This document shows positions 1 through 7,929 of a stretch of 64,000 bases of DNA, piece by piece. Made by a program: the position numbers and the translations under genes. How positions within the stretch are numbered: the first letter of the stretch is position 1; the number at the start of each line of letters is the position of its first letter. The DNA comes from Azorhizobium caulinodans ORS 571 (GTDB taxonomy: Bacteria > Pseudomonadota > Alphaproteobacteria > Rhizobiales > Xanthobacteraceae). Location: the NCBI RefSeq assembly GCF_000010525.1, contig NC_009937.1, positions 5,174,001 through 5,238,000 on the forward strand, given 5' to 3'. Under the pieces are notes generated by a model. It was not told the origin of the DNA, ran no database searches, and saw only the letters and a list, made by a program, of their open reading frames with translations.

Positions 1-909
1 CTGGACGCGCACGTCCATGGACAGCGCCACCGGCTCCTGCTGCCGGTCGGTGGCAAGGCCCGCCAGATGCAGCTCGGCGAGGCCGCGGCCGTCGATATAC
101 TTCTCGAGGCCGGCGATGCCCTGGTTGTCCACGTTCACGTTGCCGACCACGTGGGAGAAGGACGGGCCGTCCGGATAGATGCGCCGGTTCTCGCGCACGA
201 AGCCGATGCCCGGGAAGCCGAGGCGATAGATGGCCCGCTGCTGGGCTGGCGTAATCTCGCGCTTCAGCCAGGCGAAGCCCTTCTTGGAGTTGAGGCGGTT
301 GCGCACCTCGTTCACGTCGAGGTCGGGCAGCACCTTCAGCAGGCCTTCCAGCGTCTCGTCCGGATCGATGAGGCGCTTCGGCTCGGCGAAGAGCGAGGGG
401 GACTTCACGTCGATGGCGATGATCTCGCCATTGCGGTCCACGATGTCCGGCCGGGCGGAAGCGACCGCCTCCGAGCCGCCGCCGCGCACGCCGTTCGGGT
501 CGGACGTGACACCGAGGAAGGCGAGGCGCAGGGCGATGGCGAGGAAGACAAAGGAGAAAGCGGCGATGATGAGCTTGAGGCGCGCCCGCGTCACCGTTTC
601 CTGATCGGCCCGGTCGAGGCCCAGCATGCCGCGCACGATGATGATCGAGGCGCGGTAGGTGAAGCGCACGAGCCCGATGATCCGCATCACGAACCAGCGG
701 CACAGACGGTAGATGCGCAGCACCACCCAGCGGATCATGCCGTAGATGGTCATGAGGATGAAGCGGACCACCTGCCACAGCAGGTTGAGGATGAAGCGCC
801 CCACCGAGCCGCCGGCGCGGCCCAGCACACTGCCCGTGGCGCTGCCGGCCCGGCCGAGGCCCTGCGCGGAGGTCTTGAGGAAAGCGGGCACCTTGAACGA
901 GGGGATCAT
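1..909 (-). CDS. ftsI: FtsI, division-specific class B penicillin-binding protein (N-terminal part, truncated by window edge)
   Basis: This is the septal peptidoglycan transpeptidase. Reading leftward from ATG at 909, 303 codons are present and the frame is still open at base 1, so the catalytic SxxK, SxN and KTG motifs lie outside the window. The visible part has a basic N-terminal segment, hydrophobic stretches with the main membrane anchor near residues 110-130, and then the class B pedestal domain. Recognisable pedestal strings are DIVDRNGEIIA, ENRRIYPDG, HVVGNVNVDNQGIAGLEKY and ALSMDVRVQ. The long region before the anchor is typical of alphaproteobacterial FtsI. It starts 13 bases after the ftsL stop and is probably co-transcribed with mraZ-rsmH-ftsL. 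Identity rests on the pedestal motifs and the gene order. Confidence 0.93.
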   Translation of the reverse strand, partial: MIPSFKVPAFLKTSAQGLGRAGSATGSVLGRAGGSVGRFILNLLWQVVRFILMTIYGMIRWVVLRIYRLCRWFVMRIIGLVRFTYRASIIIVRGMLGLDRADQETVTRARLKLIIAAFSFVFLAIALRLAFLGVTSDPNGVRGGGSEAVASARPDIVDRNGEIIAIDVKSPSLFAEPKRLIDPDETLEGLLKVLPDLDVNEVRNRLNSKKGFAWLKREITPAQQRAIYRLGFPGIGFVRENRRIYPDGPSFSHVVGNVNVDNQGIAGLEKYIDGRGLAELHLAGLATDRQQEPVALSMDVRVQ

Positions 910-922
910 GTCTTAGGCCTCG

Positions 923-1549
923 TCAGTGCGTGCCAAGGAAGCCGGGCGGCAGGAGCGCGCCCAGCGCGGCGAAGGGGTTCTGCGGCGGCGGCGGCGGCGC
1001 GGCGGGCGCCTGCTGCGGCATCGCCTGCGCCACCGGCAGCGGGGCGGGTGCCTGCCGGGCGGCGGAGGGCACGCCAGAGCGGGGTGCGGCGGGCTTGGGC
1101 GTCGCGTTCGGAGCGGGATTGGAGGGCGAACGCAGCGCCGAGGCGGCGGGCGGGGCGGAGCTGCCCTGCGTCGCACGCTCGCCGGACGCGGGCTTCGGCG
1201 GAACGGACGAGGTGGTCAGCGGGGCATCCACCAGCGCCTCGATCATGCCGCCGATGCCGTCCGTGTTGCGGGCGGGCTTCTCGGGCAGATCGTCCAGCAT
1301 GGAGATGTTGTCAGGGGCGAGCGGCTGCATGTCGAGGTGCCGCTGCACCAGCCCCTGCACATAGATGGGCGCCGTGCGGCGCGCCCATTCGGCGCGCAGG
1401 ATCGAGATCTGATCCCGTTCGGTGCGAATCGCGGCACGCAGATGGGCGAGGCGTTCCGCCTCCGCCGTGGAAGCGTACTTGACCTTGTAAACCACACCAG
1501 CGGTCACGAGCAGCGCCAGAACCATCAACAGGTTGGCGATGCGAAACAT
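923..1549 (-). CDS. ftsL: FtsL-type cell division protein with long Pro/Ala-rich C-terminal extension
   Basis: A 208-residue bitopic membrane protein. Residues 5-24 form the membrane segment (NLLMVLALLVTAGVVYKV). A heptad-like stretch follows at about residues 30-60 (AERLAHLRAAIRTERDQISI), matching the coiled coil by which FtsL pairs with FtsB/DivIC to activate FtsWI. FtsL is usually close to 100-130 residues. Here residues 100-208 form a low-complexity Pro/Ala/Ser tail ending FAALGALLPPGFLGTH. The start overlaps the rsmH stop by one base (TGATG), which points to translational coupling. FtsL sequences are poorly conserved, so the call rests on topology and its place between rsmH and ftsI. Confidence 0.85.
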   Translation of the reverse strand: MFRIANLLMVLALLVTAGVVYKVKYASTAEAERLAHLRAAIRTERDQISILRAEWARRTAPIYVQGLVQRHLDMQPLAPDNISMLDDLPEKPARNTDGIGGMIEALVDAPLTTSSVPPKPASGERATQGSSAPPAASALRSPSNPAPNATPKPAAPRSGVPSAARQAPAPLPVAQAMPQQAPAAPPPPPQNPFAALGALLPPGFLGTH

Positions 1550-2589
1550 CAGCTGCGTCTCCGCCCTCGGCGTTGTGACAGGTCGGCGGGCAGCAGGCCC
1601 GCCAGGTCCCCATCCGGATGCGCCGGGGCGTCCGTGCGTTCGGCCGCGCGAAGCTTCGCGGACCTTGCGCGCGGATTGCCTGCCACTTCGTCGGAGCCGG
1701 GCTCCACCGCCCCCTTGGCGACCAGCCGGAAGGAGGGAGCCGGCCCCTCCGCTTGCGGCATGTGGCGCGAGGCGGATGGTGCCTTGCTTCGGTGTGACAG
1801 AAAATTCTTAACGATCCTGTCTTCCAGCGAGTGAAAGGTGACGACCACCAGCCGGCCACCCGGCTTCAGCACCCGCTCTGCGGCCGCGAGGGCCCCGACA
1901 AGCTCCTGCAATTCCTCATTCACCGCGATGCGCAGCGCCTGGAAGGTGCGGGTCGCGGGATGCATTTCGCCGGGCTTCGCCCACACCACTTTCGAGACGA
2001 TGTCGGCAAGCTGGGTCGTGCGGGTAATGGGCGATTCAGCGCGTGCATTAACGATGGCCCGGGCGATCTGGCGAGAGAAACGCTCCTCGCCGAGCGTCCA
2101 GATGACGTGGGCGAGTTCCACCTCGTCGAGGTCCGCCACGAGATCGGCGGCGGAGGGCCCGTCATTGGCCATGCGCATGTCGAGCGGGCCGTCGCGGCGG
2201 AAGGAGAAGCCCCGGTCCGCCTCGTCGAGCTGCATGGAGGAGACGCCGATGTCGAGCACCACGCCGTCGAGCGGGGCTGCGCCCAGATCCTGGGCCACCT
2301 GATCGAGATGGGAGAAGCGCTCGTGCACGAGCGTCAGCCGGCCGCCGGTCTCCTCGACCAGCGCCTGACCGCCGGCAATGGCGGTGGGATCGCGGTCGAT
2401 GGCGATGACGCGGCCGTTGGCCGCTTCAAGAATGGCGCGGGTGTAACCGCCCGCGCCGAAGGTGCCGTCCAGACAGGTGCCGGCATCCTTCGGCGCGAGG
2501 TGAGCGAGAACCTCGGCGAGCATCACCGGAAGATGACGGGCCGGTCCGCCAGCGGCGTCGGTGGGCCCGACCCCGCGGCCCGTCTTCAT
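1549..2589 (-). CDS. rsmH: 16S rRNA (cytosine(1402)-N4)-methyltransferase RsmH (MraW)
   Basis: A 346-residue SAM-dependent enzyme that methylates N4 of C1402 in the ribosomal decoding centre. It opens with [10 protein letters not shown], followed by the SAM-binding [14 protein letters not shown] near residues 38-51. Further family motifs are [32 protein letters not shown] and the late [15 protein letters not shown]. An open frame extends further upstream, but it only shadows mraZ. The start at 2589 is chosen because its ATG overlaps the mraZ stop as ATGA and the length fits the family. The stop overlaps the ftsL start (TGATG). Confidence 0.97.
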   Translation of the reverse strand: MKTGRGVGPTDAAGGPARHLPVMLAEVLAHLAPKDAGTCLDGTFGAGGYTRAILEAANGRVIAIDRDPTAIAGGQALVEETGGRLTLVHERFSHLDQVAQDLGAAPLDGVVLDIGVSSMQLDEADRGFSFRRDGPLDMRMANDGPSAADLVADLDEVELAHVIWTLGEERFSRQIARAIVNARAESPITRTTQLADIVSKVVWAKPGEMHPATRTFQALRIAVNEELQELVGALAAAERVLKPGGRLVVVTFHSLEDRIVKNFLSHRSKAPSASRHMPQAEGPAPSFRLVAKGAVEPGSDEVAGNPRARSAKLRAAERTDAPAHPDGDLAGLLPADLSQRRGRRRS

Positions 2590-3059
2590 CCCGAGATGCT
2601 CCCCTCGTTCCCGGAGCCGGATCCGAGGGAGCGGCGGAGTTGCCGCACCTTCTCGCGGGCCTCTGCGAGATGGGCGCGGAACCGCTCCGGCTCCCAGATC
2701 CGGAACTTGTGGCCAAGCCCCACGAACGTCACCTGATCGGCGATGGCCGCGTGGGTCTTGAGGCTTTCCGTCAGGACGACCCGGCCCTCCGGATCGATCC
2801 GCAACATTTCCGTCGTGCCATAGAGCGCCGCCGCCAGTTCCTCCCGCGCTTCCGAATAGGGCGGATAGCGGGCGATGAGGGCTTCGATCTCGGCCATCAG
2901 GCTGGTGCCGCCCGCGTCCAGCGCCGGTTCGGCGAGGCTCGGATGGCAGTGCAGAAGGTCGGTGCCATCCTTGGCCAGAACGGTGCGGTAAGGCGCGGGG
3001 ATGGAAACCCGGCCCTTGGCGTCCAGGCGCATCGTGTAGGTGGACACGAAGCGGTCCAT
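2586..3059 (-). CDS. mraZ: MraZ, transcriptional regulator of the division/cell wall cluster
   Basis: A 157-residue protein of the AbrB-like swapped-hairpin fold with two SpoVT-AbrB repeats. The first begins [20 protein letters not shown], with the conserved DAKGR, and the second centres on [11 protein letters not shown]. In other bacteria MraZ binds repeats upstream of its own gene and tunes the dcw operon. The frame is open further upstream, but MDRF is the family's usual N-terminus and a G-rich Shine-Dalgarno-like tract precedes it. The C-terminus is extended by an [19 protein letters not shown] tail. It is the first gene of the leftward half-cluster, overlapping rsmH by four bases. The repeats at 3160-3204 are its likely operator. 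Confidence 0.96.
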   Translation of the reverse strand: MDRFVSTYTMRLDAKGRVSIPAPYRTVLAKDGTDLLHCHPSLAEPALDAGGTSLMAEIEALIARYPPYSEAREELAAALYGTTEMLRIDPEGRVVLTESLKTHAAIADQVTFVGLGHKFRIWEPERFRAHLAEAREKVRQLRRSLGSGSGNEGSISG

Positions 3060-3159
3060 GTCGCCCGCACCCCCCAGCGATCGGATGACGCCCCATCGGC
3101 GGATTTGATCCGCTGCCTCGACGCGGCCGGAGGCGTGGCGGAACACGCCGGCCTCCGGA

Positions 3160-3204
3160 TGGGCTGATTTGGGTTAACATGGGAGGATATGGGCGTCAAT
3201 GGAA
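3160..3204 (+). promoter_or_regulatory. MraZ box array: four TGGGN repeats in 10-bp phase (fifth degenerate)
   Basis: TGGGC, TGGGT, TGGGA and TGGGC begin at 3160, 3170, 3180 and 3190, each separated by exactly five bases. A decayed TGGAA begins at 3200. E. coli MraZ is known to bind direct TGGGN repeats with five-base spacers upstream of mraZ. The array is read on the strand opposite to mraZ and lies about 100-145 bases before its start codon. Confidence 0.85.
3171..3199 (-). promoter_or_regulatory. Candidate mraZ promoter overlapping the MraZ boxes
   Basis: On the minus strand a TTGACG -35 element (3199-3194) is followed after 17 bases by TAACCC (3176-3171) as a weak -10. The -35 matches the sigma-70 consensus well and the -10 does not. 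If correct, the MraZ repeats cover the whole core promoter. Confidence 0.4.
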
Positions 3205-3296
3205 TCGCGCGGGCAAAGCCTGTCTGCACGCGGGTTCGCGCCCGGTGATGCCGGTGAAAACGGGTTGGGGACAGGTCGCGGGCGTGGCCGCATTCT

Positions 3297-3312
3297 TTAA
3301 GGATGCATTAAC
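3297..3312 (+). promoter_or_regulatory. CtrA-type binding site, perfect TTAA-N7-TTAAC
   Basis: TTAA at 3297-3300, seven bases, then TTAAC at 3308-3312: a full match to the CtrA consensus known from Caulobacter. It is part of a tandem pair about 240 bases upstream of mraZ. CtrA itself is not encoded in the window. Confidence 0.7.
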
Positions 3313-3313
3313 C

Positions 3314-3328
3314 TTAATCGCGGCTTAA
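3314..3328 (+). promoter_or_regulatory. Second CtrA-type site, TTAA-N7-TTAA
   Basis: TTAA at 3314-3317, seven bases, TTAA at 3325-3328. It starts two bases after the first site and matches the consensus except for the final C. Confidence 0.6.
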
Positions 3329-3511
3329 TTTTCAGCACATGATCGGTGCTGATCGCACCGCGCGGGGCGCAAGCCTCGGTCGTCCTCGCACGGCGCACGC
3401 AAGCCCCGCGCAGGGATGGTGGTTCGGGATCATGGTTAAAGCGTTGTTGCGTACCGCGTTGTTGCCCTGTGGCGTTTCCGGACGTCCGAGGGTCTTGGGG
3501 ACGGGGGTTCC

Positions 3512-4219
3512 GTGTCGTTGGTAGGGATGATCGGCGGTGCCGGGCTGGGCTTTGCCCTCGGCGGCCCGCTCGGAGGACTGCTTGGTGGCCTCGCCGGCCA
3601 CGTGGTGCAGCGCCTTCTCGCCCCCGCTCCGAAACCTGCCGCCTTCTCCATCGCCCTCATCGCACTCTGCGCCAAGATGGCGAAAGCCGATGGCGTGGTG
3701 GTGCCGCTGGAAGTCGCCGCGTTCCGTGAAGTCTTCGACATTCCTCCCGAGGAACTTGCAGGAGTGGCTCGCGTGTTCGACCTTGCCAGCCAGGATACCG
3801 CAGGCTTCGAAGCCTACGCCCGCCAGATCGGCGTCCTCTTCGCCGACGAGCCGCAGACCCGCGAGGATCTGCTGGATGCCCTCTTCCACGTGGCCAAGGC
3901 CGACCATGCGCTGCATCCGAGCGAGCTCGGCTTCATGCACAAGGTGGCCGGGCTGCTCGGCTTCGATGATGTGGCCTATGCCCGCATCGAGGCTCGCCAC
4001 GTCCACCGGCCGGACGACCCTTATGCGGTGCTCGACCTGCCCCATGACGCCTCGAACGCGGCAGTGAAGACGCGCTACCGGCTACTGGTGCGCGAGCATC
4101 ATCCGGACCGCCTCCAGGCCCGCGGCCTGCCGCCGGCGGCGATCAAGCTCGCCAATGACCGGGTGGCTGCGCTAAATGCGGCCTACGCCCGGATCATGGA
4201 ACAACGGGAGACACGGTGA
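3512..4219 (+). CDS. DjlA-like protein: TerB domain plus C-terminal J domain
   Basis: A 235-residue membrane-anchored DnaK co-chaperone candidate. The N-terminus is a Gly-rich hydrophobic segment (residues 5-30). A TerB/DjlA-type helical domain follows (about 40-160, with AKMAKADGVV and FHVAKADHALHP repeats). The C-terminal J domain begins YAVLDLPHDAS and contains the HPD motif (REHHPDRL) needed to stimulate DnaK ATPase. The start is GTG after a G-rich tract; an ATG five codons later is an alternative. Its stop overlaps the next gene's GTG start by four bases (GTGA), so the two are probably co-expressed. Confidence 0.85.
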   Translation: MSLVGMIGGAGLGFALGGPLGGLLGGLAGHVVQRLLAPAPKPAAFSIALIALCAKMAKADGVVVPLEVAAFREVFDIPPEELAGVARVFDLASQDTAGFEAYARQIGVLFADEPQTREDLLDALFHVAKADHALHPSELGFMHKVAGLLGFDDVAYARIEARHVHRPDDPYAVLDLPHDASNAAVKTRYRLLVREHHPDRLQARGLPPAAIKLANDRVAALNAAYARIMEQRETR

Positions 4220-5040
4220 GCCCCGAGCCTCTGCCCTTCGCCCCCGACAGCGAACTCGTCAGCCTTCTTGCCCCCTCCCCCAACCACGGGGAGCGCCGCG
4301 CCGCCATCGACATGCTGGTGCTGCACTATACCGGCATGCAGAGTGCGCAGGCCGCCATCGACCTCCTGCGCAGCGCCACCGCCGAGGTCTCCTGCCACTA
4401 TGTGGTGCTGGAGGACGGCGGCATCGTGCAGATGGTGCCGGAAGCGCGCCGCGCCTGGCACGCGGGCGTCTCGTCCTGGGAAGGGCAGCCCGACACCAAT
4501 TCCCGCTCCATCGGCATCGAAATCGTCAATCCCGGCCACGGGCAGGGCTATCCGGACTTCCCCGACCGCCAGATGCGTTCCGTGGCCGCGCTCTGCCGCG
4601 AGATCGTCGAGCGGCACGTCATCCGGGCCGACCGCGTACTCGCCCATTCCGACGTCGCTCCCGGCCGCAAGCAGGACCCCGGCGAGAAATTCCCGTGGGA
4701 GTTCCTCCACCACGCCGGTGTCGGCCATTATGTGCATGAGGCGCCCAAGGGCGGCGGCCGCTTCCTGATGATGGGGGACAGCGGCCAGCCTATCGCCGCG
4801 CTCCAGGCCATGCTCGCCCTCTATGGCTACGGCATCGAGGTAACGGGCCTCTATGACGAGGCCACCCGCGATGTGGTGATGGCCTTCCAGCGCCATTTCC
4901 GCCGCTCGCAGGTGGACGGGGTGGCCGACGGCTCCACCATCCTCACCCTGCGCAATCTGATCGGCGGACGCCCGGCGGACGGGGATGCCGGGCACGACCA
5001 CCATCATGACCATGATCACGGCGGCTGCGCCCACAGCTGA
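4216..5040 (+). CDS. AmpD-family N-acetylmuramoyl-L-alanine amidase with peptidoglycan-binding domain and His-rich tail
   Basis: A 274-residue zinc amidase that cleaves the bond between MurNAc and L-Ala in peptidoglycan fragments. The Amidase_2 domain spans about residues 25-165. The metal ligands appear to be the His of MLVLHYTG, the His of VLAHSDVAPGRKQDPG and the Asp/Gly loop after it, and SIGIEIVNPGH is the typical core strand. Residues about 185-255 are a PG_binding_1 repeat (IAALQAMLALYGYGIEVTG). The tail is strikingly His-rich (HDHHHDHDHGG). No signal peptide is evident, so action on recycled cytoplasmic muropeptides (AmpD role) is as plausible as a periplasmic AmiD role. Confidence 0.88.
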   Translation: MSPEPLPFAPDSELVSLLAPSPNHGERRAAIDMLVLHYTGMQSAQAAIDLLRSATAEVSCHYVVLEDGGIVQMVPEARRAWHAGVSSWEGQPDTNSRSIGIEIVNPGHGQGYPDFPDRQMRSVAALCREIVERHVIRADRVLAHSDVAPGRKQDPGEKFPWEFLHHAGVGHYVHEAPKGGGRFLMMGDSGQPIAALQAMLALYGYGIEVTGLYDEATRDVVMAFQRHFRRSQVDGVADGSTILTLRNLIGGRPADGDAGHDHHHDHDHGGCAHS

Positions 5041-5057
5041 GGCCGGCTGTTATCGCC

Positions 5058-5471
5058 TCAAGGCTTGAGCGCGACGACCTCGCCGTCTTCCTTCGTGAAG
5101 CTGTCGGGCTTGCGCTCCAGAAGATCGAGCACCCGCTCGGATGGCCGGCACAGGCGCGTGCCGAGCGGTGTAACCACGATGGGCCGGTTGACCAGGATCG
5201 GATGCGCCACCATGGCCGCGAGCAGATCCGCCTCGCTCACCTCCGGCACCAGCAGCCCGAGTTCGGCGGCGGGCGTGCCCTTCTCCCGCAGGATGTCGCG
5301 GGCGGTCCCGCCCATGGCGCTGATGAGACCCTTGAGCTGGTCCTGCGTCCAGCCGGTCTTCAGATACTCAACTACGGTCGGCGCATAGCCCGCCGCGCGG
5401 ATCATCGCCAGCGTGTTGCGGGACGTCCCGCAGGCGGGGTTGTGATAGATGGTGACAGGAAAATCGCTCAT
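5058..5471 (-). CDS. arsC: Glutaredoxin-dependent arsenate reductase ArsC
   Basis: A 137-residue ArsC/Spx-family protein. The N-terminal YHNPACGTSRNTL carries the catalytic Cys of arsenate reductases, and NRPIVVTPLGTRLCRPSE near residues 95-112 supplies the conserved arginines of the ArsC group. This favours a true reductase over the YffB/Spx branches. The start at 5471 is chosen for its well-placed GGAGGTT Shine-Dalgarno sequence; an upstream in-frame ATG lacks one. It is convergent with the amidase gene, with only 17 bases between stops. No arsenite pump or ArsR is nearby, so it may be a stand-alone reductase. Confidence 0.88.
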   Translation of the reverse strand: MSDFPVTIYHNPACGTSRNTLAMIRAAGYAPTVVEYLKTGWTQDQLKGLISAMGGTARDILREKGTPAAELGLLVPEVSEADLLAAMVAHPILVNRPIVVTPLGTRLCRPSERVLDLLERKPDSFTKEDGEVVALKP

Positions 5472-5622
5472 GGTGCTGCCAACCTCCCAGGCATCCTGCA
5501 TCCCCTGACGCACAGCCGAAATCTCATCGAGCGTGACCTATGGCACAGCCGGCCCGATCCTGCTGAACCTACCCTCATCCGTGCGCCAGAAAACGGCGCG
5601 TTCCGGCGAGGAGCAAGGACCG

Positions 5623-5973
5623 ATGATTGCCTCATATCGCAAGGCGCTGGCCGTTGCCGCATTGGCGGCGGCCGCGATCTGCACGGCCGCGGCATCCGCC
5701 GAGGCCGCCTGCCTGAATCCCGACACCCTCAACATCAGCAGCGCATGGCGGCGGCGCACCGCCAACGCAGACAACCAGACGCTGCGCGACGCTTATGCCA
5801 ACGACACCTGCACCTGGATCGCCGCGCCCCATGAGGGCGGTCACAGGCCGGCATGTGCCGCGGGCACGCTGCACGTCACGGTGTCGAACGGCGTGCGGAC
5901 CTGCCATGTGTTCCGCAAGCAGAACACGCCCGCCTGCCGGAATATGGATTATTTCCCGGCGACCTGCCTCTAG
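5623..5973 (+). CDS. Small secreted Cys-containing protein of unknown function
   Basis: A 116-residue protein that I do not recognise. Residues 1-27 form a clear signal peptide (KALAVAALAAAAICTAAASA, with cleavage likely before EAA). The mature part holds six or more cysteines spaced through the chain (ACLNPDT, NDTCTW, RPACAAG, RTCHVF, PACRN, ATCL), suggesting periplasmic disulfides. A GGAG-containing Shine-Dalgarno tract precedes the chosen start; the frame extends upstream without other support. It lies between divergent arsC and rnpB. Confidence 0.6.
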   Translation: MIASYRKALAVAALAAAAICTAAASAEAACLNPDTLNISSAWRRRTANADNQTLRDAYANDTCTWIAAPHEGGHRPACAAGTLHVTVSNGVRTCHVFRKQNTPACRNMDYFPATCL

Positions 5974-6033
5974 GCCGACAGCCCACCGGTATTCACCCTC
6001 CAAGCCTTGACGCCCGGCCCGCGAACGCCCATT

Positions 6034-6423
6034 GGGAGGCGACCAGCCGGCCGGGCGGCCGCGGTGCCTTGTGCATCGAGGAAAGTCCGGGCTCCACGGA
6101 GACACGGTGCCGGATAACGTCCGGCGGGGGCGACCCTAGGGAAAGTGCCACAGAAATCAGACCGCCCGCGCGTGCGCGGGTAAGGGTGAAACGGTGGGGT
6201 AAGAGCCCACCGCGCGACCGGCAACGGAAGCGGCACGGCAAACCCCACCGGGAGCAAGGTCGAATAGGGACGGCACGGGCGCGCAAGCGCCCAATCCGGT
6301 CTTCGGATCGTCGTCCGGGTTGACTGCCAGAGGCGCCGGGTAACCGGCGTCCCAGAGGAATGGCCGCCACGTGGGAGAAATCCCGCCATACAGAACCCGG
6401 CTTACAGGCCGGCTGGTGCTCAC
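6034..6423 (+). ncRNA. rnpB: RNase P RNA, bacterial class A
   Basis: The catalytic RNA of tRNA 5' maturation. The 5' end and 3' end pair as helix P1 (ACCAGCCGGCC near 6042-6052 with GGCCGGCTGGT near 6408-6418). Conserved core segments are present: GAGGAAAGTCCGGGCTCC near 6078, the ACAGAAA element near 6151, GGTAAGGGTGAAACGGTG near 6180, and the distal AGAGGAATGGCCGCC followed by ACAGAACCCGGCTTACAGG. The ends are estimated to within a few bases from P1. Short reading frames drawn through this stretch are not genes. Confidence 0.96.
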
Positions 6424-6556
6424 CCCTTAACCCTGCCTGCATTCCGTGCATGGAAACGGCCCGCTTTCGCCAAGGCGGCGCTTCCCTCCGCCGGCGCGGC
6501 CGCTATCTTCCCCAGCGTGGTGGGTGCCGTCGCCCAGTTTCCCGCAGGGGTCTTCC

Positions 6557-7882
6557 ATGATTTCTCGTCGCTCGTGCCTGGCCGGCCTCGCCGGGCTCGC
6601 CCTTCCCGCCGTGTCGCGCACCGGATGGGCGCAGACCGCTCCGGCGCCGGCCGCAGCGCCCGCAGGGCTGCCCATGAACGGCCGCCTGACCCATCTCGCC
6701 TATTCCGACCAGGGCGGGCATCCGGACGGCGTTCAGGTGATGGTGAGCCGCAAGACGCTCTATGTGGGCCACATGTTCTCGAACGGCTTCACCGTGATGG
6801 ACGTGGCGGACCCGACCAAGCCCACGCCGATCCAGTTCGTGGCCGCGCCGGCCAACACGCGCACCCATCACCTTCAGACCAATGGCGACCTGATGCTGCT
6901 CGCCTGCGGCGCGGACATCCCGACCATCGGCAAGTACAATCCGGGCCTGTCCTATTACCAGCAGTCCTTCGGCGGCAGCATGGCCGGCAAGGCGGACTTC
7001 GCCGCCGGCGTGAAGATCTATGACACCTCCAAGCCCGCCGCCCCGCGCGAGATCGGCTTCCTCAACATCCCCGGCATCGGCGTGAACCGCCTGTGGTATG
7101 CGGGCGGGCGCTACGCCTACATCTCCGCCCATATGGACGGCTTCACCGACCACATCCTGGTCATTGCCGACATCAACGATCCCACCAAGCCGGAGATCGT
7201 CGGCAAGTGGTGGATCCCCGGCATGTGGAAGGAAGGTGGCGAGACGCCGAGCTGGAGCGGCAAGCGCGTCGCCCTGCATCACATGATCGTCGCCGGAGAC
7301 ACGGGTTACGCGGCCTGGCGCGACGGCGGCTTCACCATTCTCGACCTGACGGACAAGACCAAGCCCAAGCTCGTCTCGCACGTGAACACCGCCCCGCCCT
7401 ATCCGGGCGGCACGCACACCCCGCTGCCCCTGCCCGGCCGCAAGCTCGCGGTGATCGCGGACGAAAGCTCCAGCCTCAACTGCGCCAAGGGCCTCAGCTA
7501 CACGTGGATCTATGACGTGCGGGCGCCGCAGAACCCGGTGTCCATCTCCTCCCTGCCGACGCCGAAGGAGGAGAATTTCTGCCGGACGGGCGAGAATTTC
7601 GGCCCTCATAACCTGCATGAGAACCGGCCGGAGACCTTCCAGAGCGAAGAGCTGATCTTCGCCACCTATCACAATGCGGGCCTGCGGGTGTTCGACATCC
7701 GCGATGCCTATGCCCCGCGCGAGGTCGCCCGCTTCGTGCCCCCGCCGCCCAAGCGCATCCTCGATCCGCGCCCCGGCAATGCGCTGGCGCCGCAGACCTG
7801 CGATGTGAACGTGCAGACCGATGGCATCATCTACCTCAGCGACTGGAACGCCGGCCTGCACGTCCTGCGCTACGAGGGCTGA
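6557..7882 (+). CDS. Tat-exported LVIVD-repeat protein
   Basis: A 441-residue protein with a twin-arginine signal (ISRRSCLAGLAGLALPAV, cleavage near residues 25-30). The mature chain is built of LVIVD-type beta-propeller repeats such as GFTVMDVADPTKPTPIQFV, VKIYDTSKPAAPREIGFL, ILVIADINDPTKPEIVGKW, FTILDLTDKTKPKLV and GLRVFDIRDAYAPREVARF. These repeats occur in secreted and surface proteins of mostly unknown role, so I assign no activity. Tat export suggests folding, possibly with a cofactor, before transport. The start at 6557 was chosen because the signal peptide begins there; the frame is open upstream. Confidence 0.8.
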   Translation: MISRRSCLAGLAGLALPAVSRTGWAQTAPAPAAAPAGLPMNGRLTHLAYSDQGGHPDGVQVMVSRKTLYVGHMFSNGFTVMDVADPTKPTPIQFVAAPANTRTHHLQTNGDLMLLACGADIPTIGKYNPGLSYYQQSFGGSMAGKADFAAGVKIYDTSKPAAPREIGFLNIPGIGVNRLWYAGGRYAYISAHMDGFTDHILVIADINDPTKPEIVGKWWIPGMWKEGGETPSWSGKRVALHHMIVAGDTGYAAWRDGGFTILDLTDKTKPKLVSHVNTAPPYPGGTHTPLPLPGRKLAVIADESSSLNCAKGLSYTWIYDVRAPQNPVSISSLPTPKEENFCRTGENFGPHNLHENRPETFQSEELIFATYHNAGLRVFDIRDAYAPREVARFVPPPPKRILDPRPGNALAPQTCDVNVQTDGIIYLSDWNAGLHVLRYEG

Positions 7883-7887
7883 AGACT

Positions 7888-7910
7888 GCGGGGCGGTCGA
7901 GCCGCCCCGC
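7888..7910. terminator. Hairpin between convergent LVIVD and oxidoreductase genes
   Basis: A perfect 9-bp GC-rich stem (GCGGGGCGG with CCGCCCCGC) and a five-base loop, six bases after the LVIVD stop and about 20 before the stop of the convergent gene. It lacks a long U-run, so bidirectional termination is inferred from position and stem strength. Confidence 0.6.
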
Positions 7911-7929
7911 TTGCCGCTTCAGATGAAAC

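Larger units (their letters stand above)
3060..3511. other. Divergent control region between mraZ and the djlA-like gene
   Basis: This 452-base gap holds no convincing gene. It contains the MraZ box array and candidate mraZ promoter, two tandem CtrA-type sites near 3300-3328, and an additional isolated TTAA near 3434. It is clearly richer in A+T around 3290-3335 than its surroundings. Confidence 0.8.

Noticed and set aside
67-1482. Long plus-strand frame opposite ftsI and ftsL
   Set aside because: It is a high-GC shadow. Its translation is Arg/Ala/Gly-rich without motifs, while the opposite strand encodes recognisable FtsI and FtsL.
6157-6451. Short frames across 6.0-6.45 kb
   Set aside because: This is the RNase P RNA gene; its conserved core and P1 pairing explain the sequence.
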